Source of the DNA: Mycobacterium pinniadriaticum | Lineage (GTDB): Bacteria; Actinomycetota; Actinomycetes; Mycobacteriales; Mycobacteriaceae | Assembly (NCBI RefSeq): GCF_026242045.1 | Contig: NZ_JAPJDO010000009.1 | Location: 1-64,000, forward strand | Length of the DNA stretch: 64,000 nt | Reading direction: 5' to 3' | Shown: positions 42,723 through 52,921 of the stretch, piece after piece | Layout of the letters: each line of letters starts with the position of its first letter | How positions within the stretch are numbered: the first letter of the stretch is position 1 | The notes under the pieces: generated by a model | Database searches by the model: none | Seen by the model: the letters and a program-made list of their open reading frames with translations, nothing else | Told to the model about the DNA's origin: nothing | Position numbers and translations under genes: made by a program

Positions 42723-43882
42723 CGTCCTGGCTGACCCGCAACGTCCGTGTTCTCTCGGCGGTGTCGTTCCTGCAGGACGCCGCCAGTGAACTGTTGTATC
42801 CGCTGCTGCCCATCTATCTGACCGCGGTCCTGGGTGCGCCGCCGTCGGTGGTCGGCGCGATCGAGGGGGCGGCAGAGGGGGCGGCATCGCTGACCAAACT
42901 CGCGGTCGGTCCACTGGGTGACCGGTTTGCCAAACGCCCCTTGATCGCAACGGGTTACGGGCTGGCCGCACTGGGCAAGGTCATCATCGCCGTCGCAGGG
43001 GCCTGGCCCGGTGTGCTGGCCGGTCGCGTCGTCGACCGACTCGGCAAGGGTATCCGGGGGGCGCCACGAGACGCGCTGCTGGTCGATGGTATCGACAAGT
43101 CGTTGCGCGGCAAAGTGTTCGGCTTCCACCGAACGATGGACACCCTCGGCGCCGTAGTCGGTCCCCTGGTGGGACTGGCCGGCTACGAGCTGCTCGACCA
43201 CCGGATACCGCCGCTGCTGTACCTCGCGATCGTCCCCGCGGTGCTGTCCGTGCTGCTGGTGGTGTTGGTACGCGAGCCGCGGCGGATGATTCCGTCGACG
43301 ACCCGTCAGCCGATCTTTCGCGGGCTACGGGAACTGCCGAAACGGTACTGGCGGGTGACCGGGCTGCTGGTCGCCTTCGGTGCTGTCAACTTCCCGGACG
43401 CGCTGCTGCTGTTGCGGCTCAACGAGATCGGTTTCGGGGTCGTCGAAGTGATCCTGGCCTACGTCGGCTACAACCTGGTCTATGCCCTGGGTAGTTTTCC
43501 GGCCGGCGTGCTGGCCGACCGGCTGCCCCAGTCGGTGGTGTTCGGCTTCGGGCTGGTGTTCTTCGCCGTCGGATACATCGGGCTGGGGCTGACCACGGAT
43601 CGGGTCGCGGCGTGGCTGCTGATCGCGGCCTACGGGATGTTCACCGCGTGCACCGACGGTGTCGGCAAGGCGTGGATCTCCACCCTCGTCGGCGCGGACC
43701 GGCAGACCACCGCGCAGGGAGTCTTCCAAGGTGCCAGTGGGTTCGCGGTGTTGGCGGCCGGGCTGTGGGCCGGGCTGCTGTGGGGCAGTGACGGGCGGCT
43801 TCCGCTGTTGGTCTCCGGGGTGATCGGCGGGTGCTTCGCGGTGGTGCTCCTGGCGCCGACGGTCGTGCGGCGCTGTCGATAG
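42719..43882 (+). CDS. MFS transporter
   Basis: This 387-residue protein has about 11-12 transmembrane helices. The MFS loop 2-3 motif is present as GPLGDRFAKRPL, and VVDRLGKGIRGAPRDALL is a conserved cytoplasmic loop seen in a group of uncharacterised actinobacterial MFS exporters. GTG 42719 overlaps the ATPase stop by four bases, so it is co-translated with the metal ATPase. A role in metal or metallophore efflux is therefore plausible but unproven. Confidence 0.85.
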   Translation: MTSWLTRNVRVLSAVSFLQDAASELLYPLLPIYLTAVLGAPPSVVGAIEGAAEGAASLTKLAVGPLGDRFAKRPLIATGYGLAALGKVIIAVAGAWPGVLAGRVVDRLGKGIRGAPRDALLVDGIDKSLRGKVFGFHRTMDTLGAVVGPLVGLAGYELLDHRIPPLLYLAIVPAVLSVLLVVLVREPRRMIPSTTRQPIFRGLRELPKRYWRVTGLLVAFGAVNFPDALLLLRLNEIGFGVVEVILAYVGYNLVYALGSFPAGVLADRLPQSVVFGFGLVFFAVGYIGLGLTTDRVAAWLLIAAYGMFTACTDGVGKAWISTLVGADRQTTAQGVFQGASGFAVLAAGLWAGLLWGSDGRLPLLVSGVIGGCFAVVLLAPTVVRRCR

Positions 43883-43892
43883 GCTGACCCGC

Positions 43893-44627
43893 ATGCGCAC
43901 GATCCACGTCATCGGCATCGGAGCCGGTGACCCCGACTACGTGACGTCGCAGGCGATCCGTGCGCTCAACGACACCGAAGTGTTCTTCGCGATGGACAAG
44001 GGCGAGGCCAAGAGTGATCTCGTCGCACTGCGCAGGGACATCTGCCGGCGGTTCGTCGACGAGCCGCGCTACCGCTTCGTCGAGCTACCCGATCCGAAAC
44101 GCGCCGCCGAAGGCGACTACACCCAGGCCGTCGCCGACTGGCACCTCGCCCGCGCCCAGCTCTGGGCTCGGGCGATCGAGGACGAGCTGGGGCCCGACGG
44201 TGTCGGGGCCTTTCTGGCCTGGGGAGACCCGTCGCTGTACGACAGCACCCTGCGGATCCTCGACGAGGTCGCGCATCACGTCGAACTCGAGTACGACGTG
44301 ATCCCCGGGATCACCGCGGTGCAGGCGCTGACCGCACGTCATCGCATCCCGCTCAACGACGTCGGCGAGCCCGTCCTGATCACCACCGGGCGGCAACTGC
44401 GCAGCAGCGGCCTGGCCGGCTCGGCCGTCGTGATGCTCGACGGGGACTGCTCCTTCCTGACGTGCCCGTCTGAGACCCGGATCTGGTGGGGCGCCTACCT
44501 GGGTACGGCCGACGAGCTGCTGATCGCGGGCACCGTCGGCGAGGTCGGCGAGCGTATCGCGGCCCTGCGGGCCGATGCCAGGAAACGGCACGGCTGGATC
44601 ATGGACACCTACCTCCTGAGGGCGTAG
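43893..44627 (+). CDS. cobF: precorrin-6A synthase (deacetylating)
   Basis: This is a 244-residue SAM-dependent tetrapyrrole methylase: HVIGIGAGDPDYVTSQAIRAL at the N-terminus and the LAWGDPSLYDST substrate loop are characteristic. CobF methylates C-1 of precorrin-5 with loss of acetate in the aerobic B12 pathway, in the cytoplasm. It starts 10 bases after the MFS stop. No other cob gene lies in the window, so it is an orphan member of the pathway here. Confidence 0.92.
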   Translation: MRTIHVIGIGAGDPDYVTSQAIRALNDTEVFFAMDKGEAKSDLVALRRDICRRFVDEPRYRFVELPDPKRAAEGDYTQAVADWHLARAQLWARAIEDELGPDGVGAFLAWGDPSLYDSTLRILDEVAHHVELEYDVIPGITAVQALTARHRIPLNDVGEPVLITTGRQLRSSGLAGSAVVMLDGDCSFLTCPSETRIWWGAYLGTADELLIAGTVGEVGERIAALRADARKRHGWIMDTYLLRA

Positions 44628-44645
44628 TCGACTACGGTCGTACGG

Positions 44646-45872
44646 GTGGGTGGTGAGACGCTTCGTAGCACAACCAGAGTTACCGGCTTCGAGGATCCCG
44701 AGCTCGACTTCCAGTTGCTCCGTCATCTGGGGTCGGCTGTCTACGGCGGGGCGGCGGTCGGCGAATGCCTCGCGGTGGCCGCGCAGATCCGTGACGGACA
44801 GGGGTGGACCGACGCGTTCGCCGCGCTCGCCGAGCGCCAGCGCGCCGAGGCCGAGCAGTATGCCGCGGCGGGGCACCGGGTCAGCGCGCGTGAACGGTAC
44901 CTGCACGCCGCCAACAGCTTTCGTGCGGCCGAGTACTTCTCGCCTTTCGGTGCCCAACGTCATGTCGATCTCGGGCTGGCCAGCCGGGCCGCTTTCGGGT
45001 CAGCAATGGAATACGACCCGGTTCACATCGAGGAGCTGTGGTTGCCGTGGAATGGTCAGCGGTTGCCCGGCTACTGGCTGTCGGCATCGCCTGACCCCGC
45101 CCCGACGCTGGTCGCGACCAGCGGGTTCGACGGCACGCTGGAAGAGACCTACTTCCAGATCGGTGTTTCAGCGCTTCAGCGCGGCTGGAACGTGATGATG
45201 ATCTGTGGCCCCGGCCAAATGGACACCGCGCGAACCGAACCCGATACGCACTTCGTTCCCGACACCGAGAGCTGGGTGTCGCCCTGGATCGATATGGCAT
45301 TGGCCCGCCCCGGGGTGGATGCCGGCCGGCTGGCCCTGCTAGGTATCAGCTTCGGTGGGTACTTCGTGTCCCGGGCTGCCGCCCACGAATCGAGAATCGC
45401 TGCACTGGTGGCGAATTCACCGGTCATCGACCTACGGGCGTACATGGTGTCGTTCGTCGCGGCGATGGGTGGCGACCCGGAACAGGTTCTGCGTCCCGAG
45501 GATGATTTCAGCCTCACCGATATCGACGAAATCCCCGACGAAGAGATGCCCCCGACGATCAAGGAGATGTCGCGGTCACTGATCCGACGGTTCGGCCAGA
45601 CGACATTCCTGGGCACGTTCGCCCATCTGCGTCAGTTCAGCGTCGATCCCGCGGAGATCCGCTGTCCTGCGCTGGGACTCGTCGGTACCGGGGAAGGCGG
45701 GGAGCCGATCCGCCAGTACGAAGAATTCTGCCAACGCGCCGGTGGCAGGGTCACCGGGCGGATGTTCACTTCGGCTGAGGGCGCCGACACACACTGCCAG
45801 CTCGGGAACCTTACGCTGTCCAACGCGGTGACCCTCGACTGGCTCGACGAGATCGTCGGTTCCCGGCCCTGA
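44646..45872 (+). CDS. alpha/beta-hydrolase
   Basis: The product is 408 residues. A helical N-terminal cap (about 1-140) precedes a catalytic domain with the nucleophile elbow GISFGGYF (Ser about 234) and a C-terminal His in GADTHCQLGN. The arrangement resembles the 2,6-dihydroxypseudo-oxynicotine hydrolase/esterase group. GTG 44646 is the likely start. It is separated from cobF by 18 bases. The substrate is unknown. Confidence 0.82.
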   Translation: MGGETLRSTTRVTGFEDPELDFQLLRHLGSAVYGGAAVGECLAVAAQIRDGQGWTDAFAALAERQRAEAEQYAAAGHRVSARERYLHAANSFRAAEYFSPFGAQRHVDLGLASRAAFGSAMEYDPVHIEELWLPWNGQRLPGYWLSASPDPAPTLVATSGFDGTLEETYFQIGVSALQRGWNVMMICGPGQMDTARTEPDTHFVPDTESWVSPWIDMALARPGVDAGRLALLGISFGGYFVSRAAAHESRIAALVANSPVIDLRAYMVSFVAAMGGDPEQVLRPEDDFSLTDIDEIPDEEMPPTIKEMSRSLIRRFGQTTFLGTFAHLRQFSVDPAEIRCPALGLVGTGEGGEPIRQYEEFCQRAGGRVTGRMFTSAEGADTHCQLGNLTLSNAVTLDWLDEIVGSRP

Positions 45873-45901
45873 CCGCGGCCGTCGTCTGGGAAGATCGCCA
45901 C

Positions 45902-46291
45902 ATGGGACCGTTTCTCGTTCGCGCCGCAGTTACCGGACTGGCGCTGTGGGTCGTCACACTGATCGTGCCCGGCATCAACTTCGTCGGCGGCGAGACGCCG
46001 CTGCAGCGGGTCGGCATCGTTCTGGTGGTCGCGGTGATCTTCGGCCTGGTGAACGCGATCATCAAACCGGTCGTTCAGGTCTTGTCGATACCGCTGTACA
46101 TCCTGACGCTCGGGCTGATCCACATCGTCATCAATGCGCTGATGTTGTGGATCACCGCCTGGATAACCGAGCACACCACCCATTGGGGATTGCAGATCAA
46201 CCAGTTCTGGTGGACCGCGATCTGGGCCGCGATCGTGTTGTCGATCGTCAGCTGGGTGTTCTCGCTGCCGTTCAAAGACGCCGACCGGTAA
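45902..46291 (+). CDS. small membrane protein of the phage-holin (PF04020-type) family
   Basis: This 129-residue protein has four hydrophobic segments. The pattern VTLIVPGINFVGG…VVAVIFGLVNAIIKPVVQVLSIPLYILTLG is the hallmark of this widespread family, named for holins but chromosomally encoded in many bacteria. The position between a hydrolase and a DNA glycosylase gives no functional clue. There are no phage genes nearby. Confidence 0.82.
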   Translation: MGPFLVRAAVTGLALWVVTLIVPGINFVGGETPLQRVGIVLVVAVIFGLVNAIIKPVVQVLSIPLYILTLGLIHIVINALMLWITAWITEHTTHWGLQINQFWWTAIWAAIVLSIVSWVFSLPFKDADR

Positions 46292-46313
46292 CTGGCCCGG
46301 CTAGCCTTGACAC

Positions 46314-47168
46314 ATGCCCGAACTTCCCGAAGTCGAGGCCCTGGCCGACCATCTACGCCGGCATGCGGTCGGCAAGCCGGTCGGCCGCGTCGACGTCGCG
46401 GCACTGTCGGTGCTGAAGACGTTCGATCCCGCGCCGACGGCGCTGCACGGGCGCGCCGTGACGGGCGCGGCGCGCTGGGGCAAATATCTCGGGCTGCAAG
46501 CCGATGACCTCTGGCTGATCACCCATCTATCGCGGGCGGGCTGGCTCAAATGGAGCGACAAACTCTCCGCGGCCCCGCTCAAGCCCGGCAAGGGGCCGAT
46601 CGGCCTTCGAGTACACCTCGGCGACGGCGTGGGGTTCGATCTCACCGAGGCGGGCACCCAGAAGCGGCTCGCGGTGTGGATCGTCGACGATCCGGCCAAG
46701 GTCCCCGGCATCGCGGCGCTGGGCCCCGATGCACTGGAGGTCGGCCCTGACCAGCTGGCGGAGATCCTCGCTCCGCACGGCGGACGGATCAAGACGGTGA
46801 TCACCGACCAGAAGGTCATCGCCGGGATCGGCAACGCCTACAGCGACGAGATCCTGCATGTCGCGAAGCTCTCGCCGTTCGCGACGGCCAACAAGCTCTC
46901 CGCCGCGCAACTCGGTGCCCTGCACGATGCGATCATCTCGGTGCTGACCGACGCCGTGCAACGGTCGGTGGGGCAACAGGCGGCAACGTTGAAGGGGGAG
47001 AAGCGATCCGGGCTGCGGGTGCATGCCCGCACCGGGCTGCCGTGCCCGGTGTGCGGCGACACCGTGCGTGAGGTGTCCTTCGCCGACAAGTCGTTTCAGT
47101 ACTGCCCGACCTGCCAGACCGGGGGCAAGGTGCTGGCCGACCGGCGAATGTCACGACTGCTCAAGTAG
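46314..47168 (+). CDS. Fpg/Nei-family DNA glycosylase
   Basis: This 284-residue base-excision glycosylase/AP lyase begins with MPELPEVEALADHL, where Pro2 and Glu3 are catalytic. The helix-two-turn-helix region is at IAGIGNAYSDEILHVAKLSPF. The C-terminal zinc finger CPVC…CPTC is complete. It corresponds to Rv0944. It starts 22 bases after the holin-like gene and 17 before the SDR gene, suggesting a shared transcript. Whether it prefers oxidised purines or pyrimidines is not clear from motifs. Confidence 0.93.
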   Translation: MPELPEVEALADHLRRHAVGKPVGRVDVAALSVLKTFDPAPTALHGRAVTGAARWGKYLGLQADDLWLITHLSRAGWLKWSDKLSAAPLKPGKGPIGLRVHLGDGVGFDLTEAGTQKRLAVWIVDDPAKVPGIAALGPDALEVGPDQLAEILAPHGGRIKTVITDQKVIAGIGNAYSDEILHVAKLSPFATANKLSAAQLGALHDAIISVLTDAVQRSVGQQAATLKGEKRSGLRVHARTGLPCPVCGDTVREVSFADKSFQYCPTCQTGGKVLADRRMSRLLK

Positions 47169-47185
47169 TCGATAGGCTGCCACCC

Positions 47186-47935
47186 GTGACTCGGCAGAGA
47201 ATCCTCATCACCGGCGCCAGTTCGGGTCTCGGCGCCGGCATGGCGCGTGCCTTCGCAGCCAAGGGGCGCGACCTGGCGCTGTGCGCGCGGCGCGCCGACC
47301 GCCTCGACGAGCTGAAGGCCGAACTCACCCGGCGGCACCCGAACATCACGGTCGCCGTCGCCGCCCTTGATGTCAACGACCATGACCAGGTACCCAAGGT
47401 ATTCGGCGAACTCTCCGACGAACTCGGCGGTATCGACCGGGTCATCGTCAACGCCGGCATCGGCAAAGGCGCCCCGCTCGGGTCCGGCAAGCTGTGGGCC
47501 AACAAGGCGACCATCGAGACCAACCTCGTCTCGGCGCTGGTGCAGATCGAGGCGGCGCTGGAGATGTTCAAGGCGGCGGGTTCGGGACACCTGGTGCTCA
47601 TCTCGAGCGTGATGGGCACCAAGGGTGTTCCGGGTGCGAAGGCCGCCTACGCGGCATCCAAGGCCGGAGTCAGTTCGCTGGGGGAGTCGCTGCGGGCCGA
47701 ATACGCCTCCGGCCCAATCAAAGTCACTGTCGTCGAGCCTGGTTACATCGAGTCGGAGATGACGGCGAAATCCAACACCACCATGCTGATGGTGGACACC
47801 GAGACCGGTGTGCGTCAAATGGTCGACGCCATCGAACGCGAGCGCGGGCGCGCGATCGTGCCCGGCTGGCCGTGGATTCCGCTGGTGGCGCTGCTGCGGG
47901 TGCTGCCGCCGCGGTTCACCAAGCCGTTCGCCTGA
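47186..47935 (+). CDS. short-chain dehydrogenase/reductase
   Basis: This 249-residue classical SDR has TGASSGLGAGMARAFAAKG (cofactor), NAGIG, Ser in LISSVMG and the catalytic YAASKAGVSSLGE. The C-terminus has a hydrophobic stretch (WPWIPLVALLRVLPPRF) that may associate with membrane. It corresponds to Rv0945. It converges on pgi with three bases between the stops. The substrate is unknown. Confidence 0.9.
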   Translation: MTRQRILITGASSGLGAGMARAFAAKGRDLALCARRADRLDELKAELTRRHPNITVAVAALDVNDHDQVPKVFGELSDELGGIDRVIVNAGIGKGAPLGSGKLWANKATIETNLVSALVQIEAALEMFKAAGSGHLVLISSVMGTKGVPGAKAAYAASKAGVSSLGESLRAEYASGPIKVTVVEPGYIESEMTAKSNTTMLMVDTETGVRQMVDAIERERGRAIVPGWPWIPLVALLRVLPPRFTKPFA

Positions 47936-47938
47936 AAT

Positions 47939-49588
47939 CTATCGTGCACGGCCGCGTTCGACTCGATACCGGCGGACCAGCTCATCGGTTGAGCTGTCGG
48001 TCTGCTTGGGCGGCGAGCCGTCGCTGGTGATCACGCCCAGCAGCGCCTTGGCCTGCGTCTTGCCCAGCTCGACGCCCCACTGGTCGAACGAGTCGATGCC
48101 CCAGATCACACCCTCGGTGAAGACCTGGTGCTCATACAGCGCGATCAGCTGCCCGACCACCGACGGGGTCAACCGGTCGGCCAGGATCGACGTGCTCGGC
48201 CGGTTACCCGGCATCACCTTGTGCGGGACGACATTCGCGGGCGTGCCCTCCGCGGCGATCTCGGCCGCGGTCTTTCCGAAGGCCAGCACCTGGGTCTGGG
48301 CGAAGAAGTTGCTCATCAGCAGGTCGTGCATGCTGCCCGACCCGTCCGCCGTGGGCAGGTCGTCGGTGGGCTGGGAGAAGCCGATGAAGTCGGCCGGCAC
48401 CAGCCGGGTGCCCTGGTGCAGCAATTGATAGAACGCGTGCTGGCCGTTGGTTCCCGGTTCACCCCAGAAGATTTCACCGGTCGGCGTGGTGACCGGGCTG
48501 CCGTCGGCTTTCACCGATTTGCCGTTGGACTCCATGGTCAACTGCTGCAGGTACGCCGCGAACCGGGACAGGTCGTTGGAATACGGCAGCACCGCCCGGG
48601 TCTCGGCGCCGAAGAAGTCGGAGTACCACAGCCCGATCAGGCCCAGCAGCGCAGGCGCGTTGGACTCCAGCGGCGCGGTGGCGAAATGGCGGTCGACGGT
48701 GTGGAAACCCGACAGGAAGTCGGCGAACGACTCCCTGCCGATCACCGCCATCACCGACAGGCCGATCGCCGAATCCACCGAATAGCGGCCGCCCACCCAG
48801 TCCCAGAACCCGAACATGTTCGCGGTATTGATGCCGAAGCTGTCGACGAGCTTGGAGTTGGTCGACACGGCCACGAAATGCTTCGACACCGCGGCATCGC
48901 CGAGGGCGTCGACCAGCCAGCGCCGGGCCGCGGTCGCGTTGGTCAGCGTCTCCAGCGTCGAGAACGTCTTGGAGGCGATGATGAAAAGTGTTGTGGCAGG
49001 GTCGAGTCCGTCCAGCTTGGCAACCAGGTCAGCCGGGTCGACATTGGAGACGAACCGCGCCGAGATACCGGCGTCGGCGTAGTGCCGCAACGCCTGGTAC
49101 ACCATCACCGGACCCAGGTCCGAACCGCCGATGCCGATATTGACCACGGTCTTGATCCGCTCGCCGGTGGCGCCTAGCCAATCGCCGCCCCGCAGCCGGT
49201 CGGTGAAGTCACCCATTGCGTCGAGGACCTGGTGCACGTCGGCGACCACGTTCTGGCCGTCGACCACCAACTCGGCGTCCCGGGGCAGCCGCAGCGCGGT
49301 GTGCAGCACCGCGCGGTCCTCGGAGGTGTTGATGTGCTCGCCGGACAGCATCGCGTCGCGACGTTCTTCCAGGTGCGCCGCGCGGGCCAGGTCGACCAGA
49401 AGGGTCAGCGTCTCCCGGGTGATGCGGTGTTTGCTGTAGTCGATGTAGAGGTCACCGACGGTGAGCGTGAGCTCGCGACCCCGGTCGGGATCCTGGGCGA
49501 AGAACTCTCGGAGGTGTTTCCCGGCGATCTGGTCGTGGTGGCGACGCAGTGCGTTCCATTCGGGGGTGGCGGAAATGTCTCCAGTCAT
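47939..49588 (-). CDS. pgi: glucose-6-phosphate isomerase
   Basis: This 549-residue enzyme interconverts glucose-6-phosphate and fructose-6-phosphate. Both family signatures are present ([14 protein letters not shown] and the C-terminal [10 protein letters not shown]), along with [25 protein letters not shown] and the catalytic Glu/His region [18 protein letters not shown]. The length is normal. It corresponds to Rv0946c. It is divergent from the aldehyde dehydrogenase gene across a very short spacer. Confidence 0.98.
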   Translation of the reverse strand: MTGDISATPEWNALRRHHDQIAGKHLREFFAQDPDRGRELTLTVGDLYIDYSKHRITRETLTLLVDLARAAHLEERRDAMLSGEHINTSEDRAVLHTALRLPRDAELVVDGQNVVADVHQVLDAMGDFTDRLRGGDWLGATGERIKTVVNIGIGGSDLGPVMVYQALRHYADAGISARFVSNVDPADLVAKLDGLDPATTLFIIASKTFSTLETLTNATAARRWLVDALGDAAVSKHFVAVSTNSKLVDSFGINTANMFGFWDWVGGRYSVDSAIGLSVMAVIGRESFADFLSGFHTVDRHFATAPLESNAPALLGLIGLWYSDFFGAETRAVLPYSNDLSRFAAYLQQLTMESNGKSVKADGSPVTTPTGEIFWGEPGTNGQHAFYQLLHQGTRLVPADFIGFSQPTDDLPTADGSGSMHDLLMSNFFAQTQVLAFGKTAAEIAAEGTPANVVPHKVMPGNRPSTSILADRLTPSVVGQLIALYEHQVFTEGVIWGIDSFDQWGVELGKTQAKALLGVITSDGSPPKQTDSSTDELVRRYRVERGRAR

Positions 49589-49638
49589 TCGTTCAACCCT
49601 AGTGTGACGAGGTGTCCAAAGGTGTACATGATGGAGGC

Positions 49639-51096
49639 ATGAGCACCCCAGACATTGAACGGCTGTTGTCGTCGGTCCCCACCGGCCTGTGGATCGGTGG
49701 TGAGGAGCGACCCGGCTCGTCGACGTTCGAGGTCCACGACCCCTCCAACGACGCCGTCCTCACCACGGTGGCCGACGCGACCGCGGCGGACGCCGTCGCC
49801 GCGCTCGACGCGGCGTGCGCGGTGCAGGCCGAGTGGGCGGCGACCTCACCCCGCGACCGTGGCGAGATCCTGCGCTCGGTGTTCGAGACCATCATCGCCC
49901 GCGCCGATGATCTCGCGACGCTGATGACCCTGGAGATGGGCAAGGTCGTCGCCGAGAGTATGGGCGAGGTCAAGTACGGCGCCGAATTCTTCCGCTGGTT
50001 CGCCGAGGAGGCGGTGCGTATCGGCGGGCGGTACACGCCGTCGCCGGCCGGCACCGGGCGCATCATCGTCACCAAACAGCCGGTCGGACCCTGCTACGCG
50101 ATCACGCCGTGGAACTTCCCGCTGGCCATGGGGACTCGCAAGATCGGACCCGCCTTCGCGGCCGGCTGCACGATGATCGTCAAGCCCGCCCAGGAGACCC
50201 CGCTGACGATGCTGCTGCTGGCCAAGCTCATGGCCGAGGCCGGCCTGCCCTCCGGTGTGCTGTCGATCCTGCCCACCAGCCGGCCCGGCGAGGTCACCAA
50301 AGCCCTGATCGACGACGGCCGGCTGCGGAAGCTGACGTTCACCGGCTCCACCGGGGTCGGTAAGGCGCTGGTGGCCCAGTCGGCGGACAAGCTGCTGCGC
50401 ACCTCGATGGAACTCGGTGGCAACGCCCCGTTCGTCGTGTTCGACGATGCCGACATCGACGCCGCGGTCGACGGGGCGATGCTGGCCAAGATGCGCAACG
50501 GCGGCGAGGCCTGCACGGCCGCCAACCGGATCCACGTCGCCAATGCCGTCATCGAGGAGTTCACCGACAAATTCGTCAAGCGGATGGGTGAGGTCAACCT
50601 GGGCAACGGGCTCGACCCGTCGGCCAAGCTCGGCCCGCTGGTCAACACCAAGCAGCTGGCCAAGGTGCAGGAACTGGTCGACGACGCGGTGGCCAAGGGC
50701 GCGAGGGTCGCGCTCGGCGGTCAGGCGCCCGGCGGCCCCGGCAACTTCTATCCGGCTACCGTGCTGACCGACGTCCCGCCTGATGCCCGCATCCTCACCG
50801 AGGAGGTGTTCGGTCCCGTCGCTCCGATCATCGGCTTCGACACCGAGGAGGACGGCGTCGCCGCGGCCAACAACACCGAATACGGACTGGCGTCCTACAT
50901 CTACACCGAGTCGCTGGACCGGGCGCTGCGGGTGGCCGAGGCCATCGAATCCGGCATGGTCGGGGTGAATCGGGGTGTCATCTCCGATCCGGCCGCCCCA
51001 TTCGGCGGTGTGAAGGAGTCCGGGTTCGGCCGCGAGGGCGGGTACGAGGGCATCGAGGAGTACCTCGACACCAAGTACATCGCGCTGACCAAATAA
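49639..51096 (+). CDS. NAD(P)-dependent aldehyde (succinate-semialdehyde) dehydrogenase
   Basis: This 485-residue ALDH has [30 protein letters not shown], catalytic Glu in [14 protein letters not shown], nucleophile Cys in [14 protein letters not shown] and [10 protein letters not shown]. The overall pattern is of the GabD (succinate-semialdehyde) subgroup. The ATG at 49639 is where the family N-terminus begins, although GGAGG is only one base away; GTG 49612 would add nine residues. It is divergent from pgi and convergent with the FadD gene. Confidence 0.88.
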   Translation: MSTPDIERLLSSVPTGLWIGGEERPGSSTFEVHDPSNDAVLTTVADATAADAVAALDAACAVQAEWAATSPRDRGEILRSVFETIIARADDLATLMTLEMGKVVAESMGEVKYGAEFFRWFAEEAVRIGGRYTPSPAGTGRIIVTKQPVGPCYAITPWNFPLAMGTRKIGPAFAAGCTMIVKPAQETPLTMLLLAKLMAEAGLPSGVLSILPTSRPGEVTKALIDDGRLRKLTFTGSTGVGKALVAQSADKLLRTSMELGGNAPFVVFDDADIDAAVDGAMLAKMRNGGEACTAANRIHVANAVIEEFTDKFVKRMGEVNLGNGLDPSAKLGPLVNTKQLAKVQELVDDAVAKGARVALGGQAPGGPGNFYPATVLTDVPPDARILTEEVFGPVAPIIGFDTEEDGVAAANNTEYGLASYIYTESLDRALRVAEAIESGMVGVNRGVISDPAAPFGGVKESGFGREGGYEGIEEYLDTKYIALTK

Positions 51097-51107
51097 CTCG
51101 GGCGGCC

Positions 51108-52709
51108 TCAGCCGACCGCGCGGTCGGCTGCCGCCCAGTACTTGGCCCGCAGTTCGCGTTTGAGGACCTTGCCCGCCGCCGACAACGGCAATGCGTCGAC
51201 CAGCTCGAAGCTGCGGGGGATCTTGTAACCGCCGATGAGCGACTTGCAGAACTCCCGCAGCTCGTCATGCTCCGCGCGCTGTCCGGCGGCGAGCACCACC
51301 ACCGCGTGCACGCGCTCGCCCCACCGTTCGTCGGGCACCCCGATGACCGCGCAGGTGGCCACCGCGGGATGGCGGGCCAGCGCGTTCTCCACTTCGACGG
51401 AGTACACGTTCTCCCCGCCGGACACGATCATGTCCTTGATCCGGTCGACGACGAACACGTAACCGCGGTCGTCCTGGTAGCCGGCGTCGCCGGTGTGCAT
51501 CCAGCCGCCCCGCAACGCGGCCGCGGTCTCCTCGGGCTTGCCCCAGTAGCCGGCCATCACGTGCCCGCCGCGCACGACGATCTCGCCGACCTCACCACGC
51601 GCCAGCTCGGTGTCGTCGTCGCCGACGATGCGGACCTCCGAATGCGGTGCGGCACGCCCGCCGGACCGGCGCAACGCCGGGTTGTGGTGGTCGGCCGGCG
51701 ATAGCAGCGTCGCGACCGGCGACACCTCGGTCATCCCGTAGGCCTGCACGAACGACGCTGTCGGCAACCGCTGGGCCGCACGTTCCAGCAGGGCCGCCGA
51801 GATCGGGGAGCCGCCGTATATGACCATCCGCAGGCTGGAGGTGTCGTAGTCGGGCAGGGTCGGCTCGTCGACGAGCATCTGCACCATCGTCGGAACCAGC
51901 AGCAGGTCGCTGACCCGATGCTGTTGCACGGCGCCCAGCACCAAGTCCGGCCGGAAAGCCGGGATGAACACGTGGGTGCCGCCGTGGATCACCTGCGCCA
52001 GCCAGATGGCCAGGTCGGCGAGGTGGAACATCGGCGCGGCATGCAATAGCGGCCCGCCGGAGGTCAGGAAGAATCCCGACGCAAGGCAGCCCAGCGCCGA
52101 CGTCATCAGGTTGTCGTGGGTCAGCATGACGCCCTTGGGATGCCCGCTGGTGCCTCCGGTGTAGAAGACACCGGCCAGATCCGAGCCGCTGCGATGCGCG
52201 TCGGGCACCGGGGCGCTGGTGGCCACCAGCTCCTCGTACCCGAGGGTTCCCGCCGGCGTCGGGCCGTCGCCGCAGTGGATGACCGTCGCCAGATCGCTGA
52301 ATTGCGAAAGCAATTCGGGAAGCAACGGTAGGAAAGTATCGTCGATCAGCAGTATTCGAGTGTCGGAGTCGCGCAGGCTGTAGGCGATCTCGGCGGCACG
52401 CAGGCGGATGTTGATCGGGTTGACGACGGCACCGGCCCAGGGGGTGGCCAGCAGGTACTCCGAATAGCGATCGGAGTTCAGCGACAGGATCGCGATCCGG
52501 TCGCCCTCGTGGACGCCCAGCGACTGGAACGCCCCGGCCAGCCGGGAAACCCGATCGGCGACGTCGGTGAACGTGTGGACGCGGTCACCGCAGATCGTCA
52601 TCGTGTCGTCGCCGGTGGCGCGCGACGACCTGTGCAGACCCTGCGTGAGATACATGCCGGCGGTCATTGTGGTGTGAAATCGTTGGTGCCCAACAAATCT
52701 GGTATGCAC
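51108..52709 (-). CDS. long-chain fatty acid-CoA ligase, FadD type
   Basis: The product is a 533-residue AMP-forming ligase: P-loop FYTGGTSGHPKGVMLTH, QAYGMTEVSPVATLLS, GWMHTGDAGYQDD, the motif VVDRIKDMIVSGGENVYSVEVE, and PLSAAGKVLKRELR near the end. GTG 52709 is supported by AGGAG seven bases upstream; the internal ATG at 52667 has no such site. It converges on the aldehyde dehydrogenase, 11 bases between the stops. The chain length or substrate is unknown. Confidence 0.9.
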   Translation of the reverse strand: MHTRFVGHQRFHTTMTAGMYLTQGLHRSSRATGDDTMTICGDRVHTFTDVADRVSRLAGAFQSLGVHEGDRIAILSLNSDRYSEYLLATPWAGAVVNPINIRLRAAEIAYSLRDSDTRILLIDDTFLPLLPELLSQFSDLATVIHCGDGPTPAGTLGYEELVATSAPVPDAHRSGSDLAGVFYTGGTSGHPKGVMLTHDNLMTSALGCLASGFFLTSGGPLLHAAPMFHLADLAIWLAQVIHGGTHVFIPAFRPDLVLGAVQQHRVSDLLLVPTMVQMLVDEPTLPDYDTSSLRMVIYGGSPISAALLERAAQRLPTASFVQAYGMTEVSPVATLLSPADHHNPALRRSGGRAAPHSEVRIVGDDDTELARGEVGEIVVRGGHVMAGYWGKPEETAAALRGGWMHTGDAGYQDDRGYVFVVDRIKDMIVSGGENVYSVEVENALARHPAVATCAVIGVPDERWGERVHAVVVLAAGQRAEHDELREFCKSLIGGYKIPRSFELVDALPLSAAGKVLKRELRAKYWAAADRAVG

Positions 52710-52921
52710 ATTTCAACTCCTGGTCGTAGTGTATGTCGCCGTCGGGCGATTTCATGAGCCTTCAGTGTCGAAGGCGCCGGCGTGCGCCGAAATCCCCCCA
52801 AGAGGGTCTGTTTGCCTCTCGATCGGACACCTGCCTGAGCTATTTGACGCCGGCGACCGCGCGCCTGCGTCCATTGGCCGTCGATGCCATCTAGATTTCA
52901 CAGCACTCGAACTAGGAGGGC

